64,000 nt of DNA from Siphonodentalium dalli (lineage: Eukaryota > Mollusca > Scaphopoda > Gadilida > Siphonodentaliidae), in contig CP136065.1 of NCBI GenBank assembly GCA_032622095.1, positions 21,378,134 to 21,442,133 of the forward strand, written 5' to 3'. The notes under the pieces were generated by a model. That model saw only the letters and a program-made list of their open reading frames with translations, was not told where the DNA came from and searched no databases. How positions within the stretch are numbered: position 1 is the stretch's first letter; each line of letters begins with the position of its first letter. The translations under genes and the position numbers were made by a program. Of the stretch, positions 1 through 10,914 are shown piece after piece.

Positions 1-1069
1 ACGAGTTCTACCAGTATGGTCATATATCCATGTTCTGTTTGCGACGGTGAAGCCGAAGGTAGGGGAACAATTTGATTTATATTTTTAATGTTGATATATA
101 CTAACGGAAAGTTGCTAATGCAGTTTAGATAATTACTGTTTGTTTCTCCGTTATTCGCGAATTTATAGTTATGATGTTTGGTATTATCTGATTATTCGCA
201 TAGTAAAGCATGACACCAAATATCTTTTTGTACGAATGATTTTGAGCGAGTCGAATATTGATTGGACAAGCTAACTAACGGAATTGCATGTTCGAGCAAT
301 CATAACCTATTTTCTCAGTCTGGAAATTCCAACATTCGAATAGTCTATGAAATTATTTGTGAAATCCAATTGTTTGAAATGTTGCCAACATGTCAGCCAT
401 TTAATTTTAAATTGTCCAATAGACCATAACGATACGTATATCGGCCAATAAAGCGAATGCGATTAACAATTTGTCTATACCATATATCAATGTTTTTTCA
501 ATTTGCTCACATTACCAGTCGATGCGCTGAATTATTCCTGTAAAACAGTTTGTGGTTACAACACGTGTTGCGGTACGGGTAGCTATATAGAGTCCAGTAA
601 CCGTATCGAACGGAGAAACGAATATTTATTTCTGAACTACATATTTACTCTCCAGTAGCCAACTAAATTTTGTATTGACGACTGGCATGCCGATATCAAT
701 AACTCGAAACTATACGAAATATATTGACCGAGTGCAATAAATTCCATTTAAAGTCGAGATTTAGCTAGCGAGGCTCGAATCGAATTTAGTGGACGAGGTT
801 GATAAATTGCGTATTGAATTGCGACGAATTTGAGATCCATCTTTATCACTTAATCACATTTTAGCTTGGGGAAACGACCCAAAGACGGCTGGGGTTAAAC
901 AATTCATAGTTATTTCTTTATCACAACCAAAGAGGTAGTAAAGACATGTGCATTAAAGAAAAAATAACTCAACTCAACTCATTCAATTATGCAATATCAT
1001 TATTATATTCCAATTAGCACATGACAGTTACATATATGATGGTTGTTATACGGCGCATTATGTTCAGTT
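1..1069. other. AT-rich non-coding stretch, no gene seen
   Basis: I see no coding exon here. Positions about 765-835 resemble the right half of the foldback element at 28284-28434 (shared run GACGAGGTTGATAAATT), so a partial copy of that element is present. If the P450 gene on the minus strand continues to the left, this would be intron. I looked for the next CYP4 exon (expected to encode a TAMG-like start) and did not find it. Confidence 0.5.
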
Positions 1070-1071
1070 CA

Positions 1072-1097
1072 ACGTGTGTGTGTGTGTGTGGGGGGGG
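1072..1097. repeat. (TG)n microsatellite followed by a G run
   Basis: A short TG dinucleotide tract runs directly into seven or more G residues. It lies about 40 bases before the 353-bp tandem array. Confidence 0.8.
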
Positions 1098-1126
1098 TGC
1101 TTAGAAAACAATATTTGTTCCACGCC

Positions 1127-4000
1127 AACATTCGGGGTTAGGGGTTAACAGTGCCGTGACCGCTCGAGCTATTCATAGCGAATTCGGCAGCAGCGTATGG
1201 GTTAATTTATTCACTTCCGCTGCAGCTAGCGACTTGTCCGATCGCCCATGGATGCATATGGGTATTCACTTCATGATATAATGTTCATTTCCGTGGTCAG
1301 GATGTCAGGGGAGGTGCGGTCGGCGCCTTATCGATTTCCCGTACCTGGCGGAAACGGCCGTAAGTCAGGGGTTAACAGTGCCGTGTCCGCTCTAGCTATC
1401 GACTTGGGGATTGGAACTTTGGTACATTCGGGTCCATTCTACACGATAGTGCAAACCCCATCTCGCTCGGACCCGTGGGGGCGGTCCGGTCGGCGGGTGT
1501 TAATTTCGGTGTTTTTGGGTACATTTATAGCGAATTTGGCAGCAGCGTATAGGTTAATTTATTCACTTCCGCTGCAGCTAGCGACTTGTCAGATCGCCCA
1601 TGGATGCATATGGGTATTCACTTCATGATATAATGTTCATTTCCGTGGTCAGGCAGTCAGGGGAGGTGCGGTCGGCGCCTTATCGGATTTCCCGTACCTG
1701 GCGGGAACGGCCGTAAGTCAGGGGTTAACAGTGCCGTGTCCGCTGGAGCTATCGACTTGGGGATTGGAACTTTGGTACATTCGGGTCCATTCTACACGAT
1801 AGTGCAAACCCCATCTCGCTCGGACCCGTGGGGGCGGTCCGGTCGGCGGGTGTTAATTTCGGTGTTTTTGGGTACATTTATAGCGAATTTGGCAGCAGCG
1901 TATGGGTTAATTTATTCACTTCCGCTGCAGCTAGCGACTTGTCAGATTGCCCATGGATGCATATGGGTATTCACTTCATGATATAATGTTCATTTCCGTG
2001 GTCAGGCTGTCAGGGGAGGTGCGGTCGGCGCCTTATCGGATTTCCCGTACCTGGCGGAAACGGCCGTAAGTCAGGGGTTAACAGTGCCGTGTCCGCTCTA
2101 GCTATCGACTTGGGGATTGGAACTTTGGTACATTCGGGTCCATTCTACACGATAGTGCAAACCCTATCTCGCTCGGACCCGTGGGGGCGGTCCGGTCGGC
2201 GGGTGTTAATTTCGGTGTTTTTGGGTACATTTATAGCGAATTTGGCAGCAGCGTATAGGTTAATTTATTCACTTCCGCTGCAGCTAGCGACTTGTCAGAT
2301 CGCCCATGGATGCATATGGGTATTCACTTCATGATATAATGTTCATTTCCGTGGTCAGGCAGTCAGGGGAGGTGCGGTCGGCGCCTTATCGGATTTCCCG
2401 TACCTGGCGGAAACGGCCGTAAGTCAGGGGTTAACAGTGCCGTGTCCGCTGGAGCTATCGACTTGGGGATTGGAACTTTGGTACATTCGGGTCCATTCTA
2501 CACGATAGTGCAAACCCCATCTCGCTCGGACCCGTGGGGGCGGTCCGGTCGGCGGGTGTTAATTTCGGTGTTTTTGGGTACATTTATAGCGAATTTGGCA
2601 GCAGCGTATGGGTTAATTTATTCACTTCCGATGCAGCTAGCGACTTGTCAGATTGCCCATGGATGCATATGGGTATTCACTTCATGATATAATGTTCATT
2701 TCCGTGGTCAGGCTGTCAGGGGAGGTGCGGTCGGCGCCTTATCGGATTTCCCGTACCTGGCGGAAACGGCCGTAAGTCAGGGGTTAACAGTGCCGTGTCC
2801 GCTCTAGCTATCGACTTGGGGATTGGAACTTTGGTACATTCGGGTCCATTCTACACGATAGTGCAAATCCCATCTCGCTCGGACCCGTGGGGGCGGTCCG
2901 GTCGGCGGGTGTTAATTTCGGCGTTTTGGGGTACATTTATAGCGAATTCGGCAGCAGCGTATGGGTTAATTTATTCACTTCCGCTGCAGCTAGCGACTTG
3001 TCAGATCGCCCATGGATGCATATGGGTATTCACTTCATGATATAATGTTCATTTCCGTGGTCAGGCAGTCAGGGGAGGTGCGGTCGGCGCCTTATCGGAT
3101 TTCCCGTACCTGGCGGGAACGGCCGTAAGTCAGGGGTTAACAGTGCCGTGTCCGCTGGAGCTATCGACTTGGGGATTGGAACTTTGGTACATTCGGGTCC
3201 AAATCTACACGATAGTGCAGACACTATCTCGCTCGGACCCCTAGGGGCGGTCCGGTAGGCGGGTGTTAATTTCGGCGTTTTTGCGTACATTTATAGCGAA
3301 TTCGGCAGCAGCGAATGGGTTAATTTATTCACTTCCGCTGCAGCTAGTGACTTGTCCGATCGCCCATGGATGCATATGGGTATTCACCTCGTGATATAAT
3401 GTCCATTTCCGTGGTCAGGCAGTCAGGAGAGGTGCGGTCGACGCCTTATCGGATTTCCCGTACCTGGCGGAAACGGCCGCAAGTCAGGGGTTAACAGTGC
3501 TGTGTCCGCTCTAGCTATCGACTTAGGGGTTGGAACTTTAGTACATTCGGGTCCATTCTACAAGATAGTGCAAACCCCATCTCGCTCGGTCCCCTAGGGG
3601 CGGTCAGGTCGGCTGGTGTTAATTTCGGCGTTTTTGCGTACATTTATAGCGAATTCGGCAGCAGCGTATGGGTTAATTTAATCACTTCCGCTGCAGCTAG
3701 CGACTTGTCCGATCGCCCATGGATGCATATGGGTATTTACTTCATGATATAATGTCCATTTCCGTGGTCAGGCAGTCAGTGGAGGTGCGATCGGCGCCTT
3801 TTTGAATTTCCCTTACCTGGCGGAAACGGCCGCAAGTTAGGGGTTAACAGTGCCGTGTCCGCTCGAGCTGTCGACTTGGGGATTGGAACTTTGGTACATT
3901 CAGGTCCATTGTATACGATAGTGCAAACCCCATCTCGCTCGGACCCCTGGGGGCGGTCCGGTCGGGTCCGGTCGGGTGCGGTCGGGTGCGGTCGGGTTTT
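1127..4000. repeat. 353-bp tandem repeat, about 8 copies, dimeric higher order
   Basis: The unit contains GGGGTTAACAGTGCCGTGTC and GGGTTAATTTATTCACTTCC. Equivalent points fall at 1383, 1736, 2089, 2442, 2795, 3148, 3501 and about 3855, a constant 353-bp step. The first copy (from about 1138) lacks an internal block, and the last decays into short GGTCGGGTCC-like repeats near 3960-4000. Each unit carries an open frame of about 81 codons. Because 353 is not a multiple of three and the frame has no recognisable domain, I take these frames as chance. Alternate units share diagnostic bases, which shows a 706-bp dimer. Confidence 0.95.
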
Positions 4001-4731
4001 AGTAGGACCCGTCGTTAGATACTCTATCCCTCAAAGATTCGTCGCAAATAGGGAAGCAATACACAATTTCTGGCAATTTTCACCATTTTGAAGGGGTACT
4101 GTACTACACAACCGTCTGCATCGCCATGGTTATTGATAAACAGCACATGAATGCTTGGCTACAAAATACAGAAATGGGCAGAGCACTATCTGTCTGTGTT
4201 TTGACAGGAATTGTCACATCACAAGTTGAATTATCCCCCTTATACTGACTGTGCAGAATCTTCATTTGAACCAATTTTTGGCCGAAATTGGCCCCATAGC
4301 TAACCATGACAGAGTGAATGTCAGTCTATATATAATCACATTATGAGCTGATATAACCTAGATATAAGTAAGATATATTAAAAATAAAGAAAAGTTATCG
4401 TATCAATTTTGAAATTTGGTCTTGGAAGTGCAGATGACTGATTTCAAGAGAGATAAATCAGGCTCTTTTCTGGTGGAGTCCCATACAGTGCTGGCCCACA
4501 ACATATTCCAAAAACATACACTATGTATATACGCACACGAAAAAACGACTGTGAACAGAATGCATTACACATGTATGATCGATCGGAGTGTATCACTGTT
4601 TGTGTTTCTAATATATATAACAAATTTAAATTTTATTACAAACATTCATGGTCAAGTTCAGATTGAATCGGCGTATTTAGAATTTTGATTTCAATAAACT
4701 GTTTGAAAATTGGTCCAGAATATTAACTTAC
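4001..4731. other. Non-coding stretch, possible solo element end
   Basis: No gene recognised. Positions about 4090-4106 (AAGGGGTACTGTAC) match the terminal repeat of the TTAA-bounded element at 44363-44953, so a solo or truncated end may sit here. An open frame at 4416-4688 on the plus strand has no recognisable domain. The interval would be intron if the P450 gene continues leftward. Confidence 0.45.
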
Positions 4732-4922
4732 CACATATTATATCCAGAGTACACAACGTGATGTAATGGAACACATCGAATTTCCCACCGCAAACATGAG
4801 CCTTGATATTCTCGGTCATGACCCTCGACTGAGAATTGAAGACAGAAACGAAATCGTTCAAGATCTTGAAGTGAAATGTCGGTGTCAATAATTTCCTCCT
4901 GGAGAACCATTTCGCTCCGTTG
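4732..4922 (-). CDS. CYP4-type cytochrome P450, exon 4 (partial gene)
   Basis: Read on the minus strand, this exon encodes AKWFSRRKLLTPTFHF, then FHYITLCTLDIIC. This is the helix C region of CYP4 enzymes, whose W-x-x-x-R contacts the haem propionate (here W-F-S-R-R), followed by the family block ending in LDIIC(E). CYP4 proteins are ER-membrane mono-oxygenases, mostly fatty-acid omega-hydroxylases. The acceptor AG is at 4924-4923, and the donor GTAAGT starts at 4731. The exon is 191 nt, begins with one base that completes the AG of exon 3 into a serine codon (GLLTS, as in CYP4V), and ends in phase 1 after LDIIC. Exon 5 and the haem-cysteine region are not seen and should lie beyond the left end. 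Family assignment is strong; subfamily CYP4V is inferred from motif recall only. Confidence 0.9.
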
Positions 4923-5130
4923 CTTGGGTATGAGAGGAATAATTAATGTTAATGTAAGTTTACAGGGACCATCTGAATCTCACCAATGTATAGTGCAATT
5001 TCGTTTGTATGCGTTTCGGGTCTTGTCTTGTTAAATAATAAGTTTTAAAGTGGTAACAGCTAAGATGATACACATCTATATGTGACCCGCCATATCAAAT
5101 CCAGTCGGAAGTCGGGATTTTTTACCCTGT

Positions 5131-5199
5131 GCCAATGCATTCTCTTTTATATGCGAGTCGACCATAGGTCGCCTCGCATATATAAGAGAATGCATTGGC
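5131..5199. repeat. Hairpin module H1, 69 nt
   Basis: The left arm starts GCCAATGCATTCTC and the right arm ends GAGAATGCATTGGC. The inner stem reads GCGAGTCGACC / GGTCGCCTCGC with one unpaired T opposite C. The same hairpin recurs at 14150-14330, 20388-20533, 24330-24400, 34090-34182 and 37182-37388. Confidence 0.9.
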
Positions 5200-5419
5200 T
5201 TAACAATTTTTTATCATGTTTTTTAAATAAATGTTTCTTACAATTTTTAGGACATAAAATAAAAAAAACATCCATTACCCTACAGGGAGCCCCACACATA
5301 TATAGAAGCACATAGAAGAGTGTCGTCTGCTCATGTTTGTCTGGGGCTCTGTATGGGTGAAATTATAAAATTGTTAAAGAATACAAGAACAAATTATTAA
5401 AATTGTAAAAAATTGTTTG

Positions 5420-5488
5420 GCCAATGCATTCTCTTATATATGCGAGGCGACCTATGGTCGACTCGCATATATAAGAGAATGCATTGGC
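5420..5488. repeat. Hairpin module H2, inverted copy of H1
   Basis: Same arms as the hairpin at 5131-5199, but the loop stem is the reverse complement (GCGAGGCGACC / GGTCGACTCGC). The module therefore sits in opposite orientation and makes the whole element a long palindrome. Confidence 0.9.
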
Positions 5489-5537
5489 ACAGGGTAAAAA
5501 AAATCCGACTGGATTTGATATGGCGGGTCACATATAG

Positions 5538-6719
5538 GCTATATTATACTATGGCAAATTATTGCCCGCCATCGGTTTCAAACATTCAAAGTGTTCTTCT
5601 GTTTGTTGAAATACTAGACAGATTCAGTTACACTAATATGTAACATGTACCGTGTAGCGTGGGTTACCTTTGTCCTGCAACGAACGTAAACTGGCTCACG
5701 AGGCCATTTTTACATACCGTTATGCTACCAGTAAGGGATATTTATGATTCTGGTTCGACACCAACGCATGTATGATAAGGAAATAAATGATGATTTACAA
5801 ATAACAACTTATAGCTGGTTCTTTGTCTGAAATGTGCCCTTATACTGACTGGGTAAGCAACCACAATGATGTCACGCTAGCAAAACACAGTTATACTAGG
5901 GTTCTACTCCATTTAATAGTTATTGACGTACAATACGCCCTGTCATTAATTTGCGGTCATATTGGATTCACCAGGCCCGGTTATGTGATTTTAGTGCTAC
6001 AGGCCAAGCTCTCGTGGAGTAGCATTTCCATATACATGGAAGTCGTGAATATTCAAACACTCGATATATTGAAATTCTGCTCCAGAAATTTGACATGTAG
6101 CACTAAAACCACGGAAGCGGGGCTGGATGAATCTCTGAAACCACGGAACGGAGCTGAATGAATCAAATACGGCCGCGACTCCGTGATCTCGCTTATTGCG
6201 CATCGTGAAAAAATCGTGGTGATTTTGCCATAGAGCCAGGCGCCTTGTAACGATGCCTGGGATATAAGTAGCCTTGTCTGTCATGCAAAGAGTCGATTGG
6301 TGAGTGTGAAATGAGACTCGATGAGACAGGAATGTCGGATGGTAAAATTATCTTTATGTACATTTTCCTGAATATTTAATAAATGCTTGTTGAATACACT
6401 TCAATGTTGAACGTACCATTGATATCACCATTAAACAAGAATAAACACTTAATTGAGTCTATGTACTGATGTGTATATATGAGCATGAATAACAGCTACG
6501 AGGATAAGGTATTCATTCATAAGAATTTCCCTGGGAAGGTGGAGTTTGGAATGAAAATTAATAACTGAAGAAACGAAATTTAGCTTATATATGATGTAGT
6601 TATAAGGTATCTTCAATGTCGAAACACCATAGATGGATATTATATACCGCCTTGTGACCGCATATTCCCCAGGACCACGTGATAATATGATGATTTTATT
6701 TGAAAATTGAATGGTATAC
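5538..6719. other. P450 intron 3 remainder, no gene seen
   Basis: Minus-strand intron between exons 3 and 4. An open frame at 5823-6161 has no recognisable domain and composition like the surrounding intron, so I do not call it. No strong repeat family was recognised here. Confidence 0.5.
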
Positions 6720-6805
6720 CTGGTAAGAAGACCCGTGCGGAGCCATGTGTCAAAGAATACGTAAGTAGAACTCTTGTTCAGGTGTTTGGAACTACGACAC
6801 AAGGT
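6720..6805 (-). CDS. CYP4-type cytochrome P450, exon 3
   Basis: Minus-strand exon of 86 nt. The acceptor is CTATTTACAG (AG at 6807-6806) and the donor GTATAC begins at 6719. It starts in phase 0 and ends in phase 2. It encodes a segment with RSSKHLNKSSTY followed by WLRTGLLT, matching the CYP4 block SSSK-x-x-x-KS ... WLG-x-GLLTS that precedes helix C. A glycine usual after WL is replaced by R. The last two bases AG join the first base of exon 4 to give the serine of GLLTS, strong support that the two exons are adjacent. The exon shares its open frame with intron sequence on both sides. Confidence 0.9.
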
Positions 6806-7039
6806 CTGTAAATAGAAAAATCGACATAACATATGACGCTAGCTGGCCATCATTTATATAAACCATGCCGTGGGCAACTATTACTTAAAAAAACTCCAGT
6901 TCCACAAGGTGATTGGTGAACCCAACTTTAAACAAATGTCAAAAGCTGGACGAAAAGGCTTCAGCATGTTACGAAATTAATTGTGAGAATAAGCTTCCAT
7001 ACTACAATTGTGCTGCATATAAGTAGGAAAATATTGACG

Positions 7040-7295
7040 GGGACAGTGCGTTAGTCCGATGGTTCAATAGTCCGATGGTTCAATAGTCCGATGGTTCAAT
7101 AGTCCGAGGGTTCAATAGTCTGAAGGTTCAATAGTCCAAGGGTTCGATGATCCGATGGTTAGTCTAAAGCGGCACAGACCGAGGGTTCATTAGTCCGAGG
7201 GTTCGATAGTCCGAGGTTTCAATAGTCCGAGGGTTCAATAGGGTTCGATAGTCTGAGGATTCAGTAGAGTTCGATGGTCCGAAGGTTCGACATAG
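7040..7295. repeat. 16-bp tandem repeat, degenerate
   Basis: Units of about 16 bp with consensus AGTCCGATGGTTCAAT, roughly 14 copies. Sharp copies lie at the left and drift to AGTCCGAGGGTTCGAT at the right. It lies in P450 intron 2. Confidence 0.85.
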
Positions 7296-7517
7296 AAGGG
7301 ACAGCGGCGTTTTCTGTCACACTCCCAATTTTTTTCAAAATTTTCAACAGCTGGCAGGCAATATATTGTAGAATCACACAACTCAGATATAGATTGCATG
7401 TATCAAATACAAATTGCAGTGATCACTGCACCTATGTGTGTGTGTATATACGAACATAGACACTTATGGCACTTCAAGCTTTTAAAACATGACGCTTTCT
7501 AACGGTAATGGACTCGC

Positions 7518-8050
7518 GGCTTGACATTCGAAAACTAAATGGTCTCGTCCTTCGGGTCAAGTCTGAGTTTAGTGTGCCTGTCATTTGCAGAATGAGGTCC
7601 CCAGAGGGTGAATTTAGTGACGCTATCCCGCATAGCGGGCTAGTATCACCAAACTCACCATTTGTGACTTCATTCTGCACGGCCTCATCTTCTATTGGAG
7701 ACATAGATTCAGATTGAAGTTCCCAAATGGTGAATATTGAGATGAACACCCATTAGGAACCTCGATTATGCAATGTGTCGTCTGCCAATTTAGGGATATA
7801 GAGAAATTAAACTAAAAAAGAAATAGAATCTATGTGAAGAAGTTTAGAAATTTGATGATAAAAAACTTTCCAGAGAAGATGAGGCCAAAGCAGAATGAGG
7901 TCCTCAGAGGGTGAATTTGGTGATGCTAGCCCACTATGCGATATAGTGTCACTAAATTCACCCTCTGATGACCTCATTCTGCAAATGACAGGCACACTAA
8001 ACTCAGGCTTGCTTCGGGCTCGTCCATCTAGTTTCCGAATGTCCAGTAGC
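7518..8050. mobile_element. Inverted repeat whose arms each contain a hairpin
   Basis: Positions 7518-7690 are repeated in inverse orientation at about 7876-8050. Each arm holds a 92-93 nt palindrome (7587-7678 and 7890-7982) bounded by GCAGAATGAGGTC and its complement, with stem AGAGGGTGAATTT. Overlapping frames on both strands (for example 7807-8172 minus) follow from the palindromes. I treat this as a non-autonomous foldback element, not a gene. Confidence 0.7.
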
Positions 8051-8267
8051 TCGTCCATAAACTCAGACAGAAAGAAAAGAGGCATCTCACGGATTATTAT
8101 AGTCGATGTCATTTTGCCTCCCTTATCACGCATAACTGCAAAGCCGTGGCGAATTTTAACAGGCAACCCCAAAGAATTGCACGTTGGGGCCTATATATAA
8201 GCGTAAACAATTATTTATACATTAGCTACACATATACACATGTATACACATATACAGCCGTACGTAC

Positions 8268-8377
8268 CTCCACAAAGTCTTCCTTGTAAATCATAACAAA
8301 TGATATTTCTCCTAACCACATACAGAATATCCCATCTTTACCTATTCGAGCGCAATCGAGTGTCTGTGCGAAAACTT
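8268..8377 (-). CDS. CYP4-type cytochrome P450, exon 2
   Basis: Minus-strand exon of 110 nt, with acceptor AATTCCAG (AG at 8379-8378) and donor GTACGT at 8267. It enters in phase 1: the G left by exon 1 plus AA gives glutamate. It exits in phase 0. The product contains GKDGIFCMWLGEISFVMIYK, which matches the N-terminal beta-sheet region of CYP4 proteins (pattern YG-K-DG-IF-R-WLG-P-PxVVLYKPE). This is the substrate-channel side of the enzyme, anchored to the ER. The phase match with exon 1, 19.4 kb away, and exon 3, 1.5 kb away, supports one gene. Confidence 0.9.
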
Positions 8378-8448
8378 CTGGAATTATAATAAATATATCC
8401 CGTATAGATGTATATAACATATTTGATAGTAAGTCATTCGCTAGTAGT

Positions 8449-8763
8449 GTGGCATCGGTGGCTCAGTCGGTTAGGGGCTCTGCTCCAGACTGACCAGCTC
8501 TCAAGCGCTGGCGATATATGGGTTCAAGTCCAGGTGGAGTCATCGCTGACTTTGTATCCCATATCGCTGTCTGGGGGAGTTGCCATGCAGTTACTCGCCG
8601 ATGGTCGGTGGTTTCGCCGGGCACAATGTGTCTTCCAGCCAATGAAATCACTGCTAGATCTACCTTAGTGCACAGACTTTCCCTCCACCAATAAAACTGG
8701 CAACGTCGTGATATGGCCCTGGCTGCTGAAAGCGACGTTAAACCCTAATAAATCAATCAATCA
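8449..8763 (+). mobile_element. tRNA-derived SINE
   Basis: The head resembles a tRNA gene. An A-box-like TGGCTCAGTCGG lies at 8459-8470, and a B box GGTTCAAGTCC at 8521-8531. The body continues for about 200 bp and ends in AAACCCTAATAAATCAATCAATC, broken here as an (AATC)n tail at about 8735-8757. That layout (tRNA head, unrelated body, short simple tail) is the SINE design. It is not a functional tRNA gene, because the acceptor stem is not formed. It sits within P450 intron 1. Confidence 0.85.
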
Positions 8764-8766
8764 TAT

Positions 8767-8960
8767 ATACACGAGTACATACGGACATTCCCACTGTTGA
8801 TGAGCGGAAGTATATAATCATTTGTATGCGGGTTCGTATATATAGTACGGGGGTTATCATATATAAGTACATACGGACATTCTCACTGTTGTTAAGCGGA
8901 AGTATATATAGTATGCGTGTTCGTATATATAGTACGGGGGTTATTATATATACTGTATAG
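8767..8960. repeat. Two tandem copies of a ~97-bp unit
   Basis: ACATACGGACATTC, a TCACTGTTG-like segment and GTTCGTATATATAGTACGGG recur about 97 bp apart. It lies directly after the SINE tail. Confidence 0.75.
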
Positions 8961-9069
8961 GTACAGTGTGCGACAACACCCGGTCACCAGCTTACGATTT
9001 TATGAAGTGTTACGAACAAAGCTGTGCAGATTTCGACATCTATGTATTATAGAGCCCAGGTTCGGTGTG

Positions 9070-9384
9070 ATGTTATGCCGAGACACGGGCGAATAGCTGT
9101 TTTAAAACAGATTTTGCTATACTCGTTTGTGCGAAATTAGAATGTTCGTCGTTGGATTGTTCAAAGTTCCTATATACCTGTTTCGGGACAATTTTTGCAT
9201 AGAAATATAGCTTATCGTACCACCGACACGAGAAAGGCGACTTTCGGTGGTTATTTTGCGGGTGTCTGCAAAACAATAACATAATAATACACACCGTACC
9301 GACTTGTTTTCTCTCTCTCCGCCTCGAATTATACAGTCAAAAACTCTAACAAATAATGACTTCCGTTAACCCACAGTTATTTCG
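9070..9384. repeat. Dispersed repeat, second copy at 36.9-38.1 kb
   Basis: Segments such as CGTTTGTGCGAAATT, TGTTCGTCGTTGGA and TATCGTACCACCGA recur at 36945-37020 and 37985-38010. There the copy is interrupted by the TTAA element at 37030-37419 and more sequence. In both places a LINE tail lies within 0.6 kb. Identity is unknown. Confidence 0.6.
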
Positions 9385-10050
9385 ATGAATTTATACGATA
9401 ATCATATACATAATAAAGTCCGGGAAGAATTAAAATGCGTTCATATTCTAACGTTCAAAAACGAAATATTCGATGACAACAAGAAAAATGATGTGAATAA
9501 ATTAAGAACGTATCGTTGTTTCAAAGAACAATATGAAATTGAACCATACTTACTCCAAATTACTAATTTTTATACGAGATCGTGTTTCAGTAAGCTTAGA
9601 GTAAGCAATCATAAGTTGCAGGTAGAGGTTGGGCGACACGCTCAGCCAAAAATACCTTACGAGAAACGCATATGTAAAAAATGTGAAGCAAATGAAATTG
9701 AAACGGAAGAACACTTTATAATGAGATGTGAAAAACATAACCATTTGCGGAAGAGATTTTTCACTGAAATAGGAGTTCACCAACCAATTTTCATAAACTT
9801 TGATGAAATAGAAAAGTTCATATTCCTCATGAAGGCTGAACACCCGAGCATATGCAATCTGATCTGTAACATGGTTCGGCAGTTTTCCGCAAATAATTGA
9901 GAATATAGTGTTGAGTTACAAATACATATTATATATATTTATATGAAATTGTCTTGACTTGTGTTTAAATTATCTGTATTATGACAACTGCCCCGCGTGG
10001 GTGTATTATGTCAATAAAAATGTTAATGTTAATGTTAATGTTAATAAACC
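9385..10050 (+). mobile_element. 3' end of a non-LTR retrotransposon (LINE)
   Basis: An open frame at 9385-9897 (171 codons) matches the C-terminal tail of LINE reverse-transcriptase proteins. It has YRCFKEQYEIEPYLL, a LRVSNHKL-type segment and a zinc-knuckle-like C-x-x-C...H...C (ICKKCE, EEHF, RCEK). Upstream reverse-transcriptase motifs are absent, so the copy is 5' truncated. The 3' end at about 10010-10045 carries an (AATGTT)n tail, typical of LINE ends. It is inserted in P450 intron 1 on the strand opposite to that gene. The same tail recurs decayed at 38540, 55330 and 57870. Confidence 0.8.
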
Positions 10051-10262
10051 GTATACTGAAAGTAAATCGAGTTAAATATCTTAACACTGCAAGTTAATTC
10101 AAACTTCTAAGTAAAAGCATGACTAAATTATCAACATACCTTAATTAAAACTGAAAGTTACTTTCAACTCAGCTAACATGATAACTATACAAAGTATAAC
10201 TAAAACTGCAAATCGTTACTTTTCATATCGCACACTCATGGCTTTCAATCATAACATTCATA

Positions 10263-10900
10263 ACATGCACTGCCAAAAATATTTTCTCAATTCAGGAAAA
10301 AAAAAATCTTGAAATGAGATATTATCTTGGGAGAATAGCTAGAAAAATAAGAAAAAACATATTTTCTAGGTCAAGAAATGAAAGGGTGGGAAAATTTCTT
10401 GTCTGAGAAAATTTCTTTAAGAAAACACAGTAATCTTAGTAAGAAAATCCTAGTAAAAAAATCTTAGTATAGATTTTTTTTCTTAATGTAGGAAAGATTG
10501 TTTTTCTCACATAAGTTTATTTTTCTTGAAATAAGATAAGTTTAAGATACTGCGATTATCTTGGGAGAATAGCTAGAAATTTAAGAAAGCTATACAATTA
10601 ATCTAGAACAAGAAATTATATTTTCTATAGTTAGAAATATCGTCAAGATATTTTTTCTTAAGTGATGCCAATGAGATTTTCTCAAGCAGGAAAATAAATC
10701 TAAGTAAGGAAAAACAAGTTTTCTTAACTAGGAATATTTTCCCCAATTAGGAAAGATATATTAGAAAACAATTCTTAATTAAGAAAAACATTTAATTTTA
10801 AATTAATATATAATTTCAATTGTGTTTTAAAATATACAATTGACATTTATTCTGAATATAAAAACTTCTTTGTAAATATCATTGTTAAATGTATAATAGA
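10263..10900. mobile_element. TTTCTTG-rich element, hAT-like CACTGCCAAAAAT end
   Basis: It begins CACTGCCAAAAATATTTTC and consists of many AAGAAAA/TTTCTTG-like words. From about 10770 it matches 31846-31960 almost base for base (AAACATTTAATTTTAAATTA). A third member at 26935-27250 ends with the complementary TTTTTGGCAGTG. CACTGCC-type ends are usual for hAT-derived MITEs. No open frame is present. Confidence 0.65.
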
Positions 10901-10914
10901 GACAATAAGGGGGC

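Larger units (their letters stand above)
5076..5537. mobile_element. Foldback MITE with double hairpin, TGTGACCCGCC termini
   Basis: Terminal inverted repeats read TATGTGACCCGCCATATC at the left and the reverse complement at the right (ending 5537), extending about 60 bp into each side. Inside are two 69-nt hairpins (5131-5199 and 5420-5488) that are inverted copies of one another, separated by about 220 bp of AT-rich sequence. No transposase is encoded. The flanks TA/TA would fit a Tc1/mariner-type target, but I could not fix the target duplication. It lies in P450 intron 3. Confidence 0.85.

Noticed and set aside
1-60. Possible fifth P450 exon on the minus strand at the left edge
   Set aside because: An acceptor-like CAG can be drawn, but the translation lacks the TAMG-like block expected after LDIIC, and the window ends too soon to judge.
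1736-3040. Repeated 81-codon open frames, nearly identical, one per 353-bp unit
   Set aside because: They follow from tandem copies of one sequence, the unit is not a multiple of three, and no domain, signal or codon pattern supports translation.
5823-6161. 112-codon open frame in P450 intron 3
   Set aside because: No domain or signal recognised; overlaps another frame on the opposite strand; likely chance.
8449-8535. Possible tRNA gene
   Set aside because: A and B boxes are present but the cloverleaf arms do not pair, and the sequence continues into a body with a simple tail, so it is a SINE head.
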